From Neopestalotiopsis rosae (lineage: Eukaryota > Ascomycota > Sordariomycetes > Amphisphaeriales > Sporocadaceae), in contig JALGAS010000003.1 in assembly GCA_023078685.1 (NCBI GenBank), forward strand, positions 3,534,001 to 3,598,000: DNA of 64,000 nt. Direction: 5' to 3'. Made by a program: the position numbers and the translations under genes. Shown in pieces: positions 32,336 through 43,876 of the stretch. Every line of letters begins with the position of its first letter. The first letter of the stretch is position 1. The notes beneath the pieces were generated by a model, which was not told the origin of the DNA, made no database searches, and was given only the letters and a program-made list of their open reading frames with translations.

Positions 32336-35300
32336 TCATGGCAAAGGCTGAATGACCAGGAGCTCATCGTGCGCTTGCACAACGAGTCCTTCCTCCACGA
32401 CCATCTTAGCGCACACTCCGTCCATAGGGCTTGGCACCTCGATCTCCATCTTGCTGCATTCCAGGTACACCTATGACAAGCAAGTTAGCATCGAAAACCA
32501 CTCGATTTAGCGGGACAGACTAACCAGCGCCTCTCCTTTCCTTACTTGTTGCCCCTCGGTAACAGCTATTCTCCAGCAGCGGCCTGGCATTGGAGCTCGA
32601 ACAGAGTCCCCAGGAACTTCGATGCTTCCATTCTCAAGCGACTGCGTTAGTCCGCTGTCGTAAGGCTTGATCAGCTCACCCATGAATGGTGAGTTGTCCC
32701 TGTGTTCGACACGTTTCGCTGCCCACTCTTGAATCTCGGCCCTGTTATCGTCCAACCAAGACTCATAAGCCACCAGATCGAGCATACCATCAGATATCTT
32801 AATGAGCTCAGCTGCAGACTTCGTGTCAAGGTCTGACTCTGTGACAGGATAGAAAGTGATCCGATCAAAGATCTGGAAAATCCAGGGGTTGTCCGTGCCA
32901 GTCACTGCTCCCCTATTTCCTTTTTGCACGCGTGCTGAGCTCCATATATCCGTTGTTCGGCCGACAAGCTGATAACCTCCTGGTGAGTTCATGGCATATA
33001 TGCACATGTACTGCCCGCCAATTCCTACCGAACCTTTCGGCGTGAACGATCGAGAGGGGTTGTACTTGGTTCCAAACAAACGATGCCGAGGATCCAGTGG
33101 GATGGCACACGGTGAGCCCAGGTAGACGTCACCGAGACCGAGAACCAGGAATGTGGATAGGTGCAGGATATCCTGCAGATTATTGATTCCGTTCAGCTGC
33201 TCCAAGAACCTCACATTACTGGGAAGCCACGGAGCATTGGACCGAATCGTTGCGCTGTATCTGTCGAGTGCCTTTTGAGTGACGTTGTCATTAAAGGCAA
33301 ACGGCAATGAAATGATCCGAGAAGGAATTTCTTGTGGGACATTGTTGGCTAATAAAGATTTGACCAGGTTCCGGAAGATCAAGCTCGGGTCAGCCTGAGA
33401 AGTGTACGTCACATGCAATGTTCGCACGCCAGGTGTCAATTCTCGCACATCTGGAATCGGTTGGGCGTGATGTTGTTGTATCAGGGCCAGACTCCGAGCG
33501 CTCTGTCGAATCTCGAATCCATCGTTCTCTTGACCAAATTCCAATAACATGCCACAATCTCCGGCTTGTCTGGCCACGATTTTAGTACCGTTGCAATCAA
33601 CTTCTCCGATCGGGGCAGGGCAGATTTCAGCAGTCTCATGCTCCTGTCCAGAGAAACTTTGAAGCAAGTCTCCAAACTCCAAAGATTCTAGCGATTGCAA
33701 AAGTGATCTTTCGAGCTCGTCAGCGCGCTCCAGAGTGATTGGCTGAAGCTTGATCTTGTCTCCGGGTCGCAACTGGCCCAACTTCCACAACTCAGCAGAG
33801 GCAACGACGCAGAAAAAAGCGAAACCTCCCAGACTAGGACCATCGACAGTCAGCACGATGGCCTCGTCACCAGTGAAGCTTACGCTACCAATGGAATAGG
33901 GGGCGTCATGCATGTTGGAAGGATGTAACCCAGCCGAGCCACCGTTCCGGCGCGCCCAGTTTGGTCGTACGCCCTGGAGGCGGATACCTAGACGATTGCT
34001 GTTATAGTGGACATTCCATTCGCTGTCAAACAGCGCATTGATACCTTCTTGATTGAAGATGTCCGGGGCGCCATGTGGACCAGGGATAACTCCAATCGTC
34101 CATTTGGCACTAGGTTGAGATGGGATGGGCGAAGGGACCGCCGATCGCGAAGCTGTCGACTGACCGATAGGCAAACTTGTCTTCAGCTGTATTACATCTG
34201 CCGCTGCCAACTTACGTCCCTTATACCCACCCACTTCTGCAAGGTCAAACGTGGACCTACTTCCCATCACCAAAGGGACATCAATGCCACCAGAGACTGC
34301 GATATAGATCCTATATCCAGTCTCGATTGTCTTGCAGTGCACATGCTGCCCCGCACAAACACGAAGCGCTTCATACATCTTGACAGGAACATCATCGATC
34401 AGGACCTGACATTGGCCGCCTGTCACGGCGATGACCGTGTCGCAGTGGAACTTCAGCGATGGACCCCTTAGTGTGCACTCGAAGGCAGCAGCATCGTCGT
34501 CATTGGAGACCAATCGATTCGCAAGTCTGAAAGAAAGGCTATCCATCGGGCCCGAGGGTGGAATGCCAATATCCCAATATCCAACCCTACCAGGAAAATC
34601 TTGTATGGTCATGCTGCTACCAGGGTTGACAATCGTCATCTTGTTTGTCACGAACTGAAAAGTGTCCAGGGTTGTCGTAGTGTATGAGCCAGTGCGAAAC
34701 ATTTCTGAGCTAACGATCTGCTGAAGGTATTCGAGGTTACTTTGGACACCTTCAATCCTTGTTTCTGCGAGTCCGCGGGCCAACTTCTCCAAGGCTTCGA
34801 GGCGGTCTTTGCCAGTGCTGATCAGTTTCGCTAGCATTGGGTCATAGGACGTGGAAACATCAGTTCCCGGCTCGATCCAAGTATCTACCCGTAGCTCGTG
34901 GGGGAACTTGACGTCTGTGATGAGTCCATGACAAGGCTGAAATGACCGAATTGCATCCTCTGCATAGACTCTGACCTCGATCGAAGCACCTGACGCTTCG
35001 ACTTCATTGTGATTTTGGTGAAACAATGCCTCGCAATCTTGGGCTGCAATTTGGATCATACACTGTACCAGATCGAGGCCTGTCACAGACTCGGTCACCG
35101 GGTGTTCAACCTGCAGACGTGTGTTCACCTCGAGGAAGTAGAACTCCTGGGAGTCAACATCGTAGATGAATTCTACAGTACCGACATTCCGATACTGGAC
35201 TGATGAAGCAAGGTTGATTGCAGACTGCCGTATTCGAGATCGAATTTCTGCCGGGATCATCAGAGCAGGAGATTCTTCCACAACCTTCTGATGACGTCTC

Positions 35301-37936
35301 TGTAGAGAGCAGTCTCGCTCACCAGCTGCAAGAACACGTCCGGTACCATCTCCTAGAATTTGGACCTCGACGTGACGCGCATTGCGAATGAATCGTTCAA
35401 GAAAGACACCATCGTCGGCAAAATTGGCACTGGCAAGGCGCCTGACTGCATCGAATGCTTCTCTTAGCTCTTCGACATCATTGCATTGACGCAATCCGAT
35501 ACCGCCGCCACCGGCAGTGCTTTTAATCATCAATGGAAAGCCAATGCGACGAGCCTCAGAAAGCGCCTTGTCCAGCTCGGCTATCAATTCTGGGCTTCCT
35601 GGGACGGTGGGAACTCCCGCCTGCTGAGCAATAGCACGAGCGCGATGCTTCAAGCCCAATTCTGACATCTGAACTGGCGTCGGCCCAATCCAGATCATAC
35701 CTTCCTTCTCAACTCTGCGAGCAAAGTCGGCATTCTCGCTCAAGAAGCCATAGCCAGGAATGATTGCATCCACATTTGCGCTCCTTGCGAGCTGCAAAAT
35801 TTTGTCAGCATTCAAGTAAGTATCCATCACTGAAGTGCCTTCTAGGCGTAGCGCAACATCAGCTTCGCGGACGTGGGGACAAGTAGCATCCGCGTCTGAA
35901 TAAATGGAGACAGCTCGAACACCCATCTGGCGGAGGGTCTTGAGAATGCGCAGAGCTATCTCACCACGATTGGCTATGAGAACGCTCGTGATCCCGCTGG
36001 TGGTTGGTTGAGACAGCAGAGTTTTGGGAACCGACTCCTGCATAGTCTTGATGTATGCTCTCCAACCACCAAAGTGAGTGATGTCCGAAGCATCGTGAAG
36101 GGCAGAATATTCGCAAACGAATCCTTTGACCCAAGTATCATCCGCCAATTGTATAGATCCAATGCCGAGAGGGAAAGGAATGGTCTCCATGAAATCAGCA
36201 AACTTCTCTCGAGGCAGACTCCACACCTCGACTTCGACTTGCTCGCCCACCTCACCGGCGAGTGCTTGTCGAAGTCCTGGCTTTCTTGGTTGAGTGTTTG
36301 ACAACGCAAACAACCGATACGTGGACGAAGTTGAAGTGAGTTGCTCAAAGACTGCTCCACGACACACCAGATCCTTGTTCAATGGAAAGCCGCGCAGATG
36401 TGCACCCACCACAGCAATTCTAATTCTGTGGAGAGCAGGAGAGGATGTTGACGGAGCGTTGGCCTCGTGTCCTGGACCCTCAATCGTGAATTTGTTGGTA
36501 GACCCCATACGATGGCTCTTGCCAGATATCAACTGGCGAGCCCATGCAAAAAGAGCTGTTTCTTGCCATGAATTTGCAATAAAAGTGATACCAAAAGGCA
36601 ATCCGTCTCCACGAAAGCCTGCTGGAACTGCAAATGCTGACCAGTCCAGAAAGTTTACGAAATTGGTATAGATACCCAATCTTGAGTTCTCGCCAATGGG
36701 ATCTTTCGCGACGACAGCCATAGTTGGAAACAACGGTGCGGTCGGCACTAGAAGCCCGTCAAACTTGCTAAAGACAGATAGAATCTTCCGCGTAAGTTCC
36801 TGGCGCTTGTACTCGGCCAGAAAAGTGTCAACAGCAGAGAATTTCTCTGCACCAAGCACAATAGTGCGCACTGTTGGATCCATTTCACCGCCCGACTCAA
36901 TGAATTCCTGAATAGCGGCATAACGCTCTGCAACCCAAGGGCCCTCGTAAAGCAACTTGGCGAGGGCAAACAAGTCGGCAAAATTGACGGGCACTAGATT
37001 CCAGCCCATATCGGTGCATTGTTTGAGTGCCGTAGCGTAGGCATTGGCCTGTTCAACGTCCTCATGCCACGCTGGATCATCACAAATGGCGAAGGTTGGA
37101 GTCTTTGCAGAGGATGCGCCTGCAGTCTCGCCGAGCCCGGTTATAGTTTGCAGAGACGGCCGTGCTCTTGAGTAGGCATCGTCTTGATCGAAACCCTCTG
37201 CGATGTGCAAAACTGTCTCTGCGTCATCGATAGTGAGTGCAAATATCGACACGCAATCAAGCGAGCGGCAGGCAGGAACCACGCCCTTCGTACTCAGCGC
37301 CCCGCGTGTCGGCTTGAGTCCGTATATGTTGTTGAGCCCTGCTGGGACACGGCCCGATCCAGCAGTGTCGGTGCCAAGACTGAAAGGCACCACTGCGCTA
37401 GCTACACTGACAGCACTGCCAGAGCTTGAGCCACCGCTCACGTAGCTGGGATCGAACGAGTTGGGCACAGCGCCGTAGGGAGAACGAGTACCAACCAATC
37501 CCGTGGCAAATTGATCCAGATTGGTTTTGCCGATGAGGATGGCACCAGCGGCCTTGAGTCTCTTCACCACGGTGGCGTCCTCGGTAGCTGCTGCCGGATT
37601 GAAGGAAGGACATGCAGCTGTGCTGCGGAACGTTGCAGCATCAATGTTGTCCTTGATGGCGAATGGAACGCCATAGAGCGGAAGGTCGCCCGAAGAGAGA
37701 GCCTGCCATTGATGTGCAAGCTGATCGTCTGTCGCAAGGGATAACCACACACGGGATTGCGCATTGGCGGCTCTTTGCTGGGCTGCAAGGGATTGGAGTC
37801 TGGCTAGACCGTCGCCAGCAATTTGAGCTGCTTTCCATTCCGAAATAGTCACAGGGAACAGGCAGTCGTCTCCCTGGGATGTTGGCACGTCTTGTTGCAT
37901 CGCAGTGGGTGACGCTGTCGCAGCTATGCAAGACAT
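32336..37936 (-). CDS. Urea amidolyase (urea carboxylase / allophanate hydrolase)
   Basis: Two exons (37936-32525 and 32470-32336) give 1848 residues, close to the yeast Dur1,2 length. Domain order is complete. The amidase/allophanate hydrolase (about 30-470) has FAIKDN, GGSSSGSA and the nucleophile block GTDTAGSGR. The allophanate hydrolase C-terminal domain spans about 500-625. Biotin carboxylase (about 650-1090) has VLIANRGEIALRI, PGYGFLSEN and TAGGGGIG. The carboxyltransferase halves follow (about 1100-1400 and 1450-1680), then the biotin carrier (about 1770-1848). The last intron (GTTAGT donor) splices GEAL to VYLECSKMEIEV, so the biotinyl Lys lies in exon 2. The enzyme carboxylates urea with ATP and bicarbonate, then hydrolyses allophanate to ammonia and CO2. 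The open frame starts at a TTG; ATG 37936 or 37900 is the likely start. It diverges from a Zn2Cys6 regulator. Confidence 0.9.
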
Positions 37937-38572
37937 GGTAATGCAGAACAAATTCCTCAAATGGAGACCCTGAGGCCGGGTTTTCGCAGGTCAATGGAAA
38001 GGCTTCTGAGATATGATCGATGATTTCGAATTTTGCGACAATCGCGAGCTATATAATAAGGTGACTTGGTTGTCTTGTCGAGACGTTCAAATAGAAGCCA
38101 TACTCATGATTATTCCGCTTCTTGAGTGACTTGTTTTTCCCATAACAAAACTTGCGCCTGAATGTGACAAATCATGGTGCAATAATTTTGTCAAAATGGT
38201 GTATACAGGCCATGAAAGGACACAAGGTGTATGCTTAATGCCGGCGGCCATCAAGGCGCCGACTTTCTATGCCAATTCCCACATACATGATGATCATGAT
38301 GTAAAACGGCAGAATAAGTGCTTTGGTTGCGGGATCAAGTGTCGCTGGAGAAAGAGTGATTCCGACGGGTAGTACAGTGATTGGCCCTCCCCAGATATGC
38401 TTAGCCTCAAGTACTAGCCGGCGGGTCTTTTGGACTAGCCAGCACCTGCAATGCTCGTTGCCGGCGGCGGCGGCGGCTCCTTCCCTTCCCCGCGACGCGC
38501 GACGGGTCTGCGTACTGTACGTATCGTGTCGAAATTGATTAGAACTTCCAGTCGCGGCTCTTCCCAAAGGTC
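37937..38572. promoter_or_regulatory. Divergent promoter, urea amidolyase / Zn2Cys6 factor
   Basis: The 636 bases between the two start codons must hold both promoters. A GATA core lies at 38010-38013, close to the urea amidolyase start; GATA factors such as AreA control nitrogen genes, but one core is weak evidence. CGG-rich sequence (about 38459-38475) lies close to the regulator gene. Confidence 0.45.
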
Positions 38573-40435
38573 ATGGCCCCACGAGCTCGCTCTTCAGCAG
38601 CTTGCGATACCTGCAGGTTGCGCAAAACAAAATGCGTCCTGAGGCCCGGCGAGGAGCGCTGCATCCTGTGCGCGTTCCATGAGCTAGAATGTGTATTCAA
38701 CTCGGACGGCCCCCGCCGCAAACGACAGCGCCGCCGGCGTAGCACAGAGAATGGGGCACCACTAGTGGAGCAGCAGCAGCAGCAGCAGGAGACCACGCAT
38801 GCAGCCACAGGTCAACATCTTCAGCAAGAACGACATGATCAAGGAACAGCTACCGAGCCGGCGGCACCGTCAAGAGAGACGTATATCGACCTGTCGTCTC
38901 CCGAGAGCAGCCGAGACCGAATCAGCACCCCTCCCGCCGCCGCGTACCCAAGCATACTCAATGAAACCCTCGGCCTCGATCCGACCACCCATGCCGAATA
39001 TGTCGGGCCAAGCGATTATAGAGATCCTATCCTCCTCGATTTGAGGGCTCCCAATACCGAAAATAGTTCAAGCTTTGTCCGCCGAACAGATAATCGCACG
39101 CTATTTGTTGTTCACTCCGACCAAGCAGCCGCATCCGATGCCAGAAGAATCGCCGACGTAGACGCCATCGAGTCTGCTGTTCACCCTCATGGCCCAAACT
39201 TAGTCGAATTGTACTTTCGCTTCGTGCACCCAAGCTTTCCTATACTTCACAAAGATGTCTTCATCGCCAAGCACCGCGTGTCTCACCGTTACTTTACACC
39301 TTCACTGCTTGCAGCTGTGTATCTGCTGTCCATAGAGTGGCGGTTACATGATAGTGTGCTAGCCAGTAGCGACACTCGAAACAGACCAGATGTGGCGGCC
39401 CTTGAACAACTAGCTGACGCTGCAATCCAAGAAGACATGCGGACGCCGAAACTGAGTACTCTAGAAGCGGGCTTGTTGCTTTTGCAAAGACACAAATTGC
39501 AGCTTGCTGAGCGACCAGTATCTTCAATATGGAGGCTGCACTCTCAGATTATAGCCATTTCCCATGAGCTCGGTCTGCATGCCGACTGCAGCTCTTGGTC
39601 GACCCCAGACTGGGAAGTTGGGCTGCGACGCAGAATTGCTTGGGCGATATACATGCAGGATCGCTGGACATCGTTTGTACATGGCCGGCCAGCCCTCCTC
39701 CATGACGACGACTGGGACGTCCAGCCTTGTTCTTCGTCCGACTTTCCAGAATATCATGACAAGCTGGATGATTCATCAATAGGTAGTATTGCGGCTCCAA
39801 CTGGTTGGCGACTCTTTCTGCGCCAAATCGAATTGTCGCAAATACTGAGTGAAATTTATCGTAATTACTATGCAACATCGGCAACTAGGCGAAACGGCTC
39901 TCTGGATCGGATGGGCGTTCGCGCTGCGGTCGACCTCGCAAAGCCCATCATTGCCCGACTTTCCCAATGGAAAGCGGCGCTGTCACCGGACTTGGCCTTC
40001 ACTGCATCCAAACCACGTACACTCTGTGCAAGCGCATCTCTCCATCTAGCATACCACACTGTCGTCATTGCAATTTATCGTGCCCTTGTACGAATACTCA
40101 CACCTGATACACCAGAATCGCTTCATACGGCTGTTCGCAACGCTGCCAGAGACAAGTTGCAGGCTGCCGTGCAACTTTTGAGTTCCATGCAGCCAGAACA
40201 CACGGCAGCCTTTTGGGGGAGTGTCGCTTCTTACCAAGTGGCTATGATAGGGGCATTTGCCGGACTGCTATGGGCCACAGCCGAGACCAGCGAGGAGATT
40301 ACCTGGTGCGCGGCCCGCATCGATGATTTGAAATGGGCATTACGGGTGAGAGGTGCAGCCGCTCCTTTTGCTAGAGAAGCCTTGCAACTGTTAGAACATG
40401 AAACGAGCGGTCTCAACGCCTTGAAAGCCGCTTGA
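38573..40435 (+). CDS. Zn2Cys6 transcription factor, Dal81/TamA-like
   Basis: One exon, 620 residues. The N-terminus carries a Zn2Cys6 binuclear cluster with Cys at 11, 14, 21, 30, 33 and 40, followed by the basic linker PRRKRQRRRR. A polyglutamine run (QQQQQQQ) follows. The fungal-specific middle homology region includes VHPSFPILHKDVF, SSIWRLHSQIIAISHELGLH and RRRIAWAIYMQDRWTSFVHGRP, phrases that resemble the Dal81/TamA group. Members of that group co-activate urea, allantoin and GABA catabolic genes. Position supports such a role: it diverges from the urea amidolyase across 636 bp. It is expected to be nuclear. Direct control of the neighbour is inference from family and location. The assignment to the Dal81 group rests on recognisable phrases and should be treated as likely, not certain. 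Confidence 0.85.
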   Translation: MAPRARSSAACDTCRLRKTKCVLRPGEERCILCAFHELECVFNSDGPRRKRQRRRRSTENGAPLVEQQQQQQETTHAATGQHLQQERHDQGTATEPAAPSRETYIDLSSPESSRDRISTPPAAAYPSILNETLGLDPTTHAEYVGPSDYRDPILLDLRAPNTENSSSFVRRTDNRTLFVVHSDQAAASDARRIADVDAIESAVHPHGPNLVELYFRFVHPSFPILHKDVFIAKHRVSHRYFTPSLLAAVYLLSIEWRLHDSVLASSDTRNRPDVAALEQLADAAIQEDMRTPKLSTLEAGLLLLQRHKLQLAERPVSSIWRLHSQIIAISHELGLHADCSSWSTPDWEVGLRRRIAWAIYMQDRWTSFVHGRPALLHDDDWDVQPCSSSDFPEYHDKLDDSSIGSIAAPTGWRLFLRQIELSQILSEIYRNYYATSATRRNGSLDRMGVRAAVDLAKPIIARLSQWKAALSPDLAFTASKPRTLCASASLHLAYHTVVIAIYRALVRILTPDTPESLHTAVRNAARDKLQAAVQLLSSMQPEHTAAFWGSVASYQVAMIGAFAGLLWATAETSEEITWCAARIDDLKWALRVRGAAAPFAREALQLLEHETSGLNALKAA

Positions 40436-40826
40436 AAATGAAGAACGATTATCATCAAAAAGAAATTCGTGACTATCGCACGTAGACCCATAGCGAGTTG
40501 TATCAAGACCGTTGGATCACACAATTGTCTCGACTGCCAAAGCTGTTGACTTTTGCCGACCTGAGAGGGCAGTCCCAACCAAGTCTGCAGTTGCAGTCCG
40601 GGCTTTAGTTTTACCAGGGCTAGGCAGTGCAGGGTTAGGCTCACGGGTATAAGTCCTATTTGGAGACGAACCCTGCTCCACAATGGTACGGCTGATAGAT
40701 GCCTACGGAATCTGCGATCTTATTGCTCCTGGGTCCGAGTTTTGGTCTGTTTACGCGAATTCGCTTGCATTTATGTTCTTTAGATCATCTATGACGTGCG
40801 CTTGGAGCCACGGAGAAGTACGAATG
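40436..40826. other. Convergent intergenic region
   Basis: 3' flanks of the Zn2Cys6 factor (plus) and the serine carboxypeptidase (minus). No gene seen. Confidence 0.5.
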
Positions 40827-42664
40827 TCAAATAGAGAGGGAGTCTATGCGCCCCAGTAGATATTCTAATGCACGATAGGCTGCAGATGGTGCATATTGAG
40901 GTACTACGTCTCATAGCGTTAGCTATTCCGTCACTTCCAGTATATACACATACAATGGGGCATGACAACTCACACATATGACCAGAGATATCAATGTCGG
41001 AAAACGTGAGCCCGCGCTCTGTGTGGGTTCTGCCCATAATTCCTGCGCCAGCAAGTGTGCTCAGCGAAGTATCCGCGTGGTACGGTACAAGGAAATCATC
41101 CTCGACTGGCGTCTGGAAGCCCTGGACGCCGTGCCACGTCATGTTCTGAATAGTGAGCAGAGTGCCGTTGCGCATCAGGATGTAGTCGAGACCCCCGTGG
41201 CCTATGACGGTGCGCTTGCTCCTCTCGATCACCGAGGGAAGAACCGTCAGTCCAGAGAACTGGTTGTTCTCAAAATTGTACGATAGCCCGGATGAGGCGT
41301 TGAAGATGACCTTTGGCGAGGCCTCGGACCATGGCACCTGCGGAGCGTTGATTGCCTCTTTCACGTTGGGGCGGTCAAAGTAGACTTGCGCGCCTTCGGG
41401 AAGATATTGATCAGTGCCTGGGAAGCCCATGACGTCCCATAGGAGAGGACAAGTTGTCAGGATCTGGTAGATGTCAAAGCACTATGACAATGGTCAGCAC
41501 CACACTTCATCCCGTGCAACGGGTTTGGGCGTCTTACCGGATTGATCAGTGATGCAGCGTTGATGACATCTCCCCATATATCACAACCCTGAGGAGGTTC
41601 ATTTCCTCCAGGCGGTGACGGCAATGGGCCTTCTGGGGGATACTTGAGATTGTCTCCTAGAAACTTGCTGTATCCGCAGGACTTATCGCGCGCCAGTATA
41701 TCAGCCATGAACGTGTCGTTGAGACCAAGAACACTGTTCCAGTTCCTGACGAACGCCACGCCGGGCACCTGTCTCATGACGGCGTTGTTATTCAGCAGCG
41801 GATCAAACATCACTGTCGCCTCAACGCCAAAGTAGCCCCCATTGTCGCCGCCGCCGCCGCTGCTATTGCCCGCTCCTGCAGCGGAGAACATGGCATCGGC
41901 GAGATACGGAACGTACATGCCCGCGTACGACTCGCCCGTAATGAATACCCTGCGACCGTGTAGATCAAATGTGTCGACAAAGTTCTTCCAGAAACCCAAG
42001 AACTGCTGCGCTACCTCTTCCTCGGTGGTGGCGCTGGCGTTTCCTTGGGTGAAGCCTGTGCCCAGGGGCTGCTCGACCCAGACGACGTTTGTCAAGTTGA
42101 CCCAGGTCCATGGATTTGGTACAGGTCTGAACGTGCCGAATTGCCACAGGAATGGTCCGTTCTCCTGGAGGAGGCCTTCGAGAGAGCTTGCGCCCGGTCC
42201 TCCCTGTATGGAAAGTCTTATTAGTGTCTGCTTGCAGATTTGGGAGAGTTCTAAATACCTACATTGAGCCAGATGAGAATCTCATCTTTTGCCGCGCTGT
42301 TCATGGAAACGGAGTACCAGAAGAATAACTGGCGTTCGTCGTCTGGGTCTTCCGTGATTGGCATTAAGCCGGCGTAGGCCTCTCCGACATCAAAATCGAC
42401 GTCTGGGATATTTGTGCCGTTGATGGCATACTCTAGAGTCTTGGATCAGCTTTTTGTCACATCGTGATATTTTGAAAATACATGCTTACTATTCGCCGCG
42501 GCAGATTCGTGCTGTCGCCTATTTGTTTTATTGATAGGAATTGGCAATGCTTGCGTCTGTCCCTGGTCTTCCTGTCTCTTTTGACTTCTCTGGTGGAATA
42601 ATTTGCAAGAGGTCAATTGGGTCAGTAGGATGCTTGCGAGAAAAAGGCGCGAGAGACTATTCAT
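40827..42664 (-). CDS. Secreted serine carboxypeptidase (peptidase S10)
   Basis: Five exons (42664-42490, 42432-42263, 42203-41538, 41481-40974, 40903-40827) splice in phase to 531 residues. MNSLSRLFLASILLTQLTSC is a signal peptide, followed by a short basic pro-region. Family landmarks: YAINGTNIPDVDFDVGEAYAG, GGPGASSLEG (oxyanion hole), VWVEQPLGTGFTQG and the nucleophile GESYAG with Ser at about 207. The catalytic Asp is in GGLDYILMRNGT. The catalytic His is in ISGHMLPQYAPSAAYR, which is produced by the last splice. The enzyme removes C-terminal residues from peptides, either in the vacuole or, more likely given the signal and absence of a retention motif, outside the cell. It lies 0.75 kb from the KEX2 repeat precursor and divergent to it, so a part in trimming basic C-termini of processed peptides is conceivable, although Kex1-type enzymes usually do that. 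Confidence 0.87.
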
Positions 42665-43411
42665 GGTGCCAGCTTAGGTGCTCGGTGTTTGATGGACAGT
42701 ATTGAGCCTGATGTTGCTGGAGTATCCGTTAGCGACAAATTGGAGAATATCCCTTTTCCAATATGGTCTCTGTAATGGATTGATAGTATGTGACAATGAT
42801 GCATTTACGTAATCGAATCACTGTTATCTGCAAATTGATATGACAGACTGGTGTGCAGTAGACATGCATATTATAAGTAAGCAAGGGGTCCTCTCGCTGA
42901 AAGTCGCTCGGTAAGATGCAAGAATGTAGATCAGCGAGTCAGAGTCCATGTCTTGTCTTCTGCATATGCAATGAGCTCTATTAATTATGGATCGATTTTC
43001 TATCCTCTCCGAACTCCTGCCTGGATTGTCGAAAAAATTAGCTTCGATCCTACCGACGAATATCACAAGAACTAGGTGAGTGGCGAGACGACACTAATGG
43101 GCAATGCTGCAAATTCAGCATCTATGTGTCGAGATATGTGTCGAGACTTGAAGATCGGAAGAAGCAGTACGATAGTGCAGTGTTTCACTGCAAAGTTCAT
43201 CTGCCCAAGTCCGAGAACGACGACTGGAAGTCCGCCAGATATCTGAAGTCTCTGACTCAGATGCTGATGGGGAGCTCTTGGTAGACCGTCTATAAGAAGC
43301 CCATCTCCGTCTACTGAGAAGAAAAATACATTCCAACTATCACAACTCAACCACACTCACTACTCATTGAACCATCACTTCTCCCCATATAAACAACCAA
43401 AGATTGCCAAA
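42665..43411. promoter_or_regulatory. Divergent promoter, carboxypeptidase / KEX2 repeat precursor
   Basis: 747 bases with no gene. A TATA-like TATAAGAAG at 43291-43299 lies about 115 bases before the precursor ATG, and a C/A-rich leader follows, as in strongly expressed fungal genes. The ATG context is CCAAAATGA. Confidence 0.4.
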
Positions 43412-43876
43412 ATGAAGAACGTTCTCACCATTATCACGCTCTACGCAGCTCTCATCGCCGCGGCCCCAACACCGGACCGCAAGCTCCTGGGTGCTGCCGA
43501 TGGCCTCGGCACGGACACCGATGTGTACAAGCGCGACCGCATGCTTTTGGGCGCCGAAGATGGCGCAGACACAGACATTGCTGTTTATAAGAGAGACCGC
43601 AAGCTCCTAGGTGCTGAAGACGGCGCTGAAACAGATGCCCCTGTGTATAGGCGCGATCGCAAGCTCCTCGGTGCCGACATTGATGGTGGAGATGGAGCCG
43701 GCACAGACACTGCTGTATATAAGCGAGACCGCAAGCTTTTGGGAGCAGATGTTGATGCAGAAGATGGTGCTGGCACAGATACTGCCGTGTATAAGCGTGA
43801 CCGGAAGCTTCTGGGTGTTGACGATGGCGCTGGCATAGAAACCGCCAATTACAAGCGCAGCCCCGAGGGAGTGTAG
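43412..43876 (+). CDS. KEX2-processed repeat precursor (candidate RiPP or secreted-peptide precursor)
   Basis: One exon, 154 residues. MKNVLTIITLYAALIAAA is a signal peptide. From residue 22 to 149 the protein is six tandem repeats, each beginning DRKLLG (DRMLLG once) and ending YKR or YRR. Lengths are 20, 20, 20, 24, 24 and 20; a tail SPEGV remains. The dibasic ends are KEX2 sites, so Golgi cleavage should release six acidic peptides of the form DRKLLGAEDG...TAVY after C-terminal trimming. This is the architecture of fungal KEX2-processed repeat proteins, which include precursors of dikaritin-type RiPPs (ustiloxin, phomopsin, asperipin), epichloecyclins and pheromones. The Tyr next to each dibasic site would suit a ribosomal peptide cyclised through Tyr. 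However, no UstYa/DUF3328 oxidase is in the window, so a modified product is unproved. It does not resemble alpha-pheromone. Confidence 0.82.
   Translation: MKNVLTIITLYAALIAAAPTPDRKLLGAADGLGTDTDVYKRDRMLLGAEDGADTDIAVYKRDRKLLGAEDGAETDAPVYRRDRKLLGADIDGGDGAGTDTAVYKRDRKLLGADVDAEDGAGTDTAVYKRDRKLLGVDDGAGIETANYKRSPEGV
43475..43858 (+). repeat. Six tandem coding repeats of 60-72 bases
   Basis: Units of 60, 60, 60, 72, 72 and 60 bases encode DRKLLG...YKR peptides. The two 72-base units share a four-residue insertion and are nearest to each other, which suggests duplication of adjacent units. Confidence 0.8.

Noticed and set aside
43072..43356. Frames between the carboxypeptidase and the repeat precursor, examined for a UstYa/DUF3328 oxidase
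   Set aside because: No HxxHC motifs or N-terminal membrane anchor are present here or elsewhere in the window.
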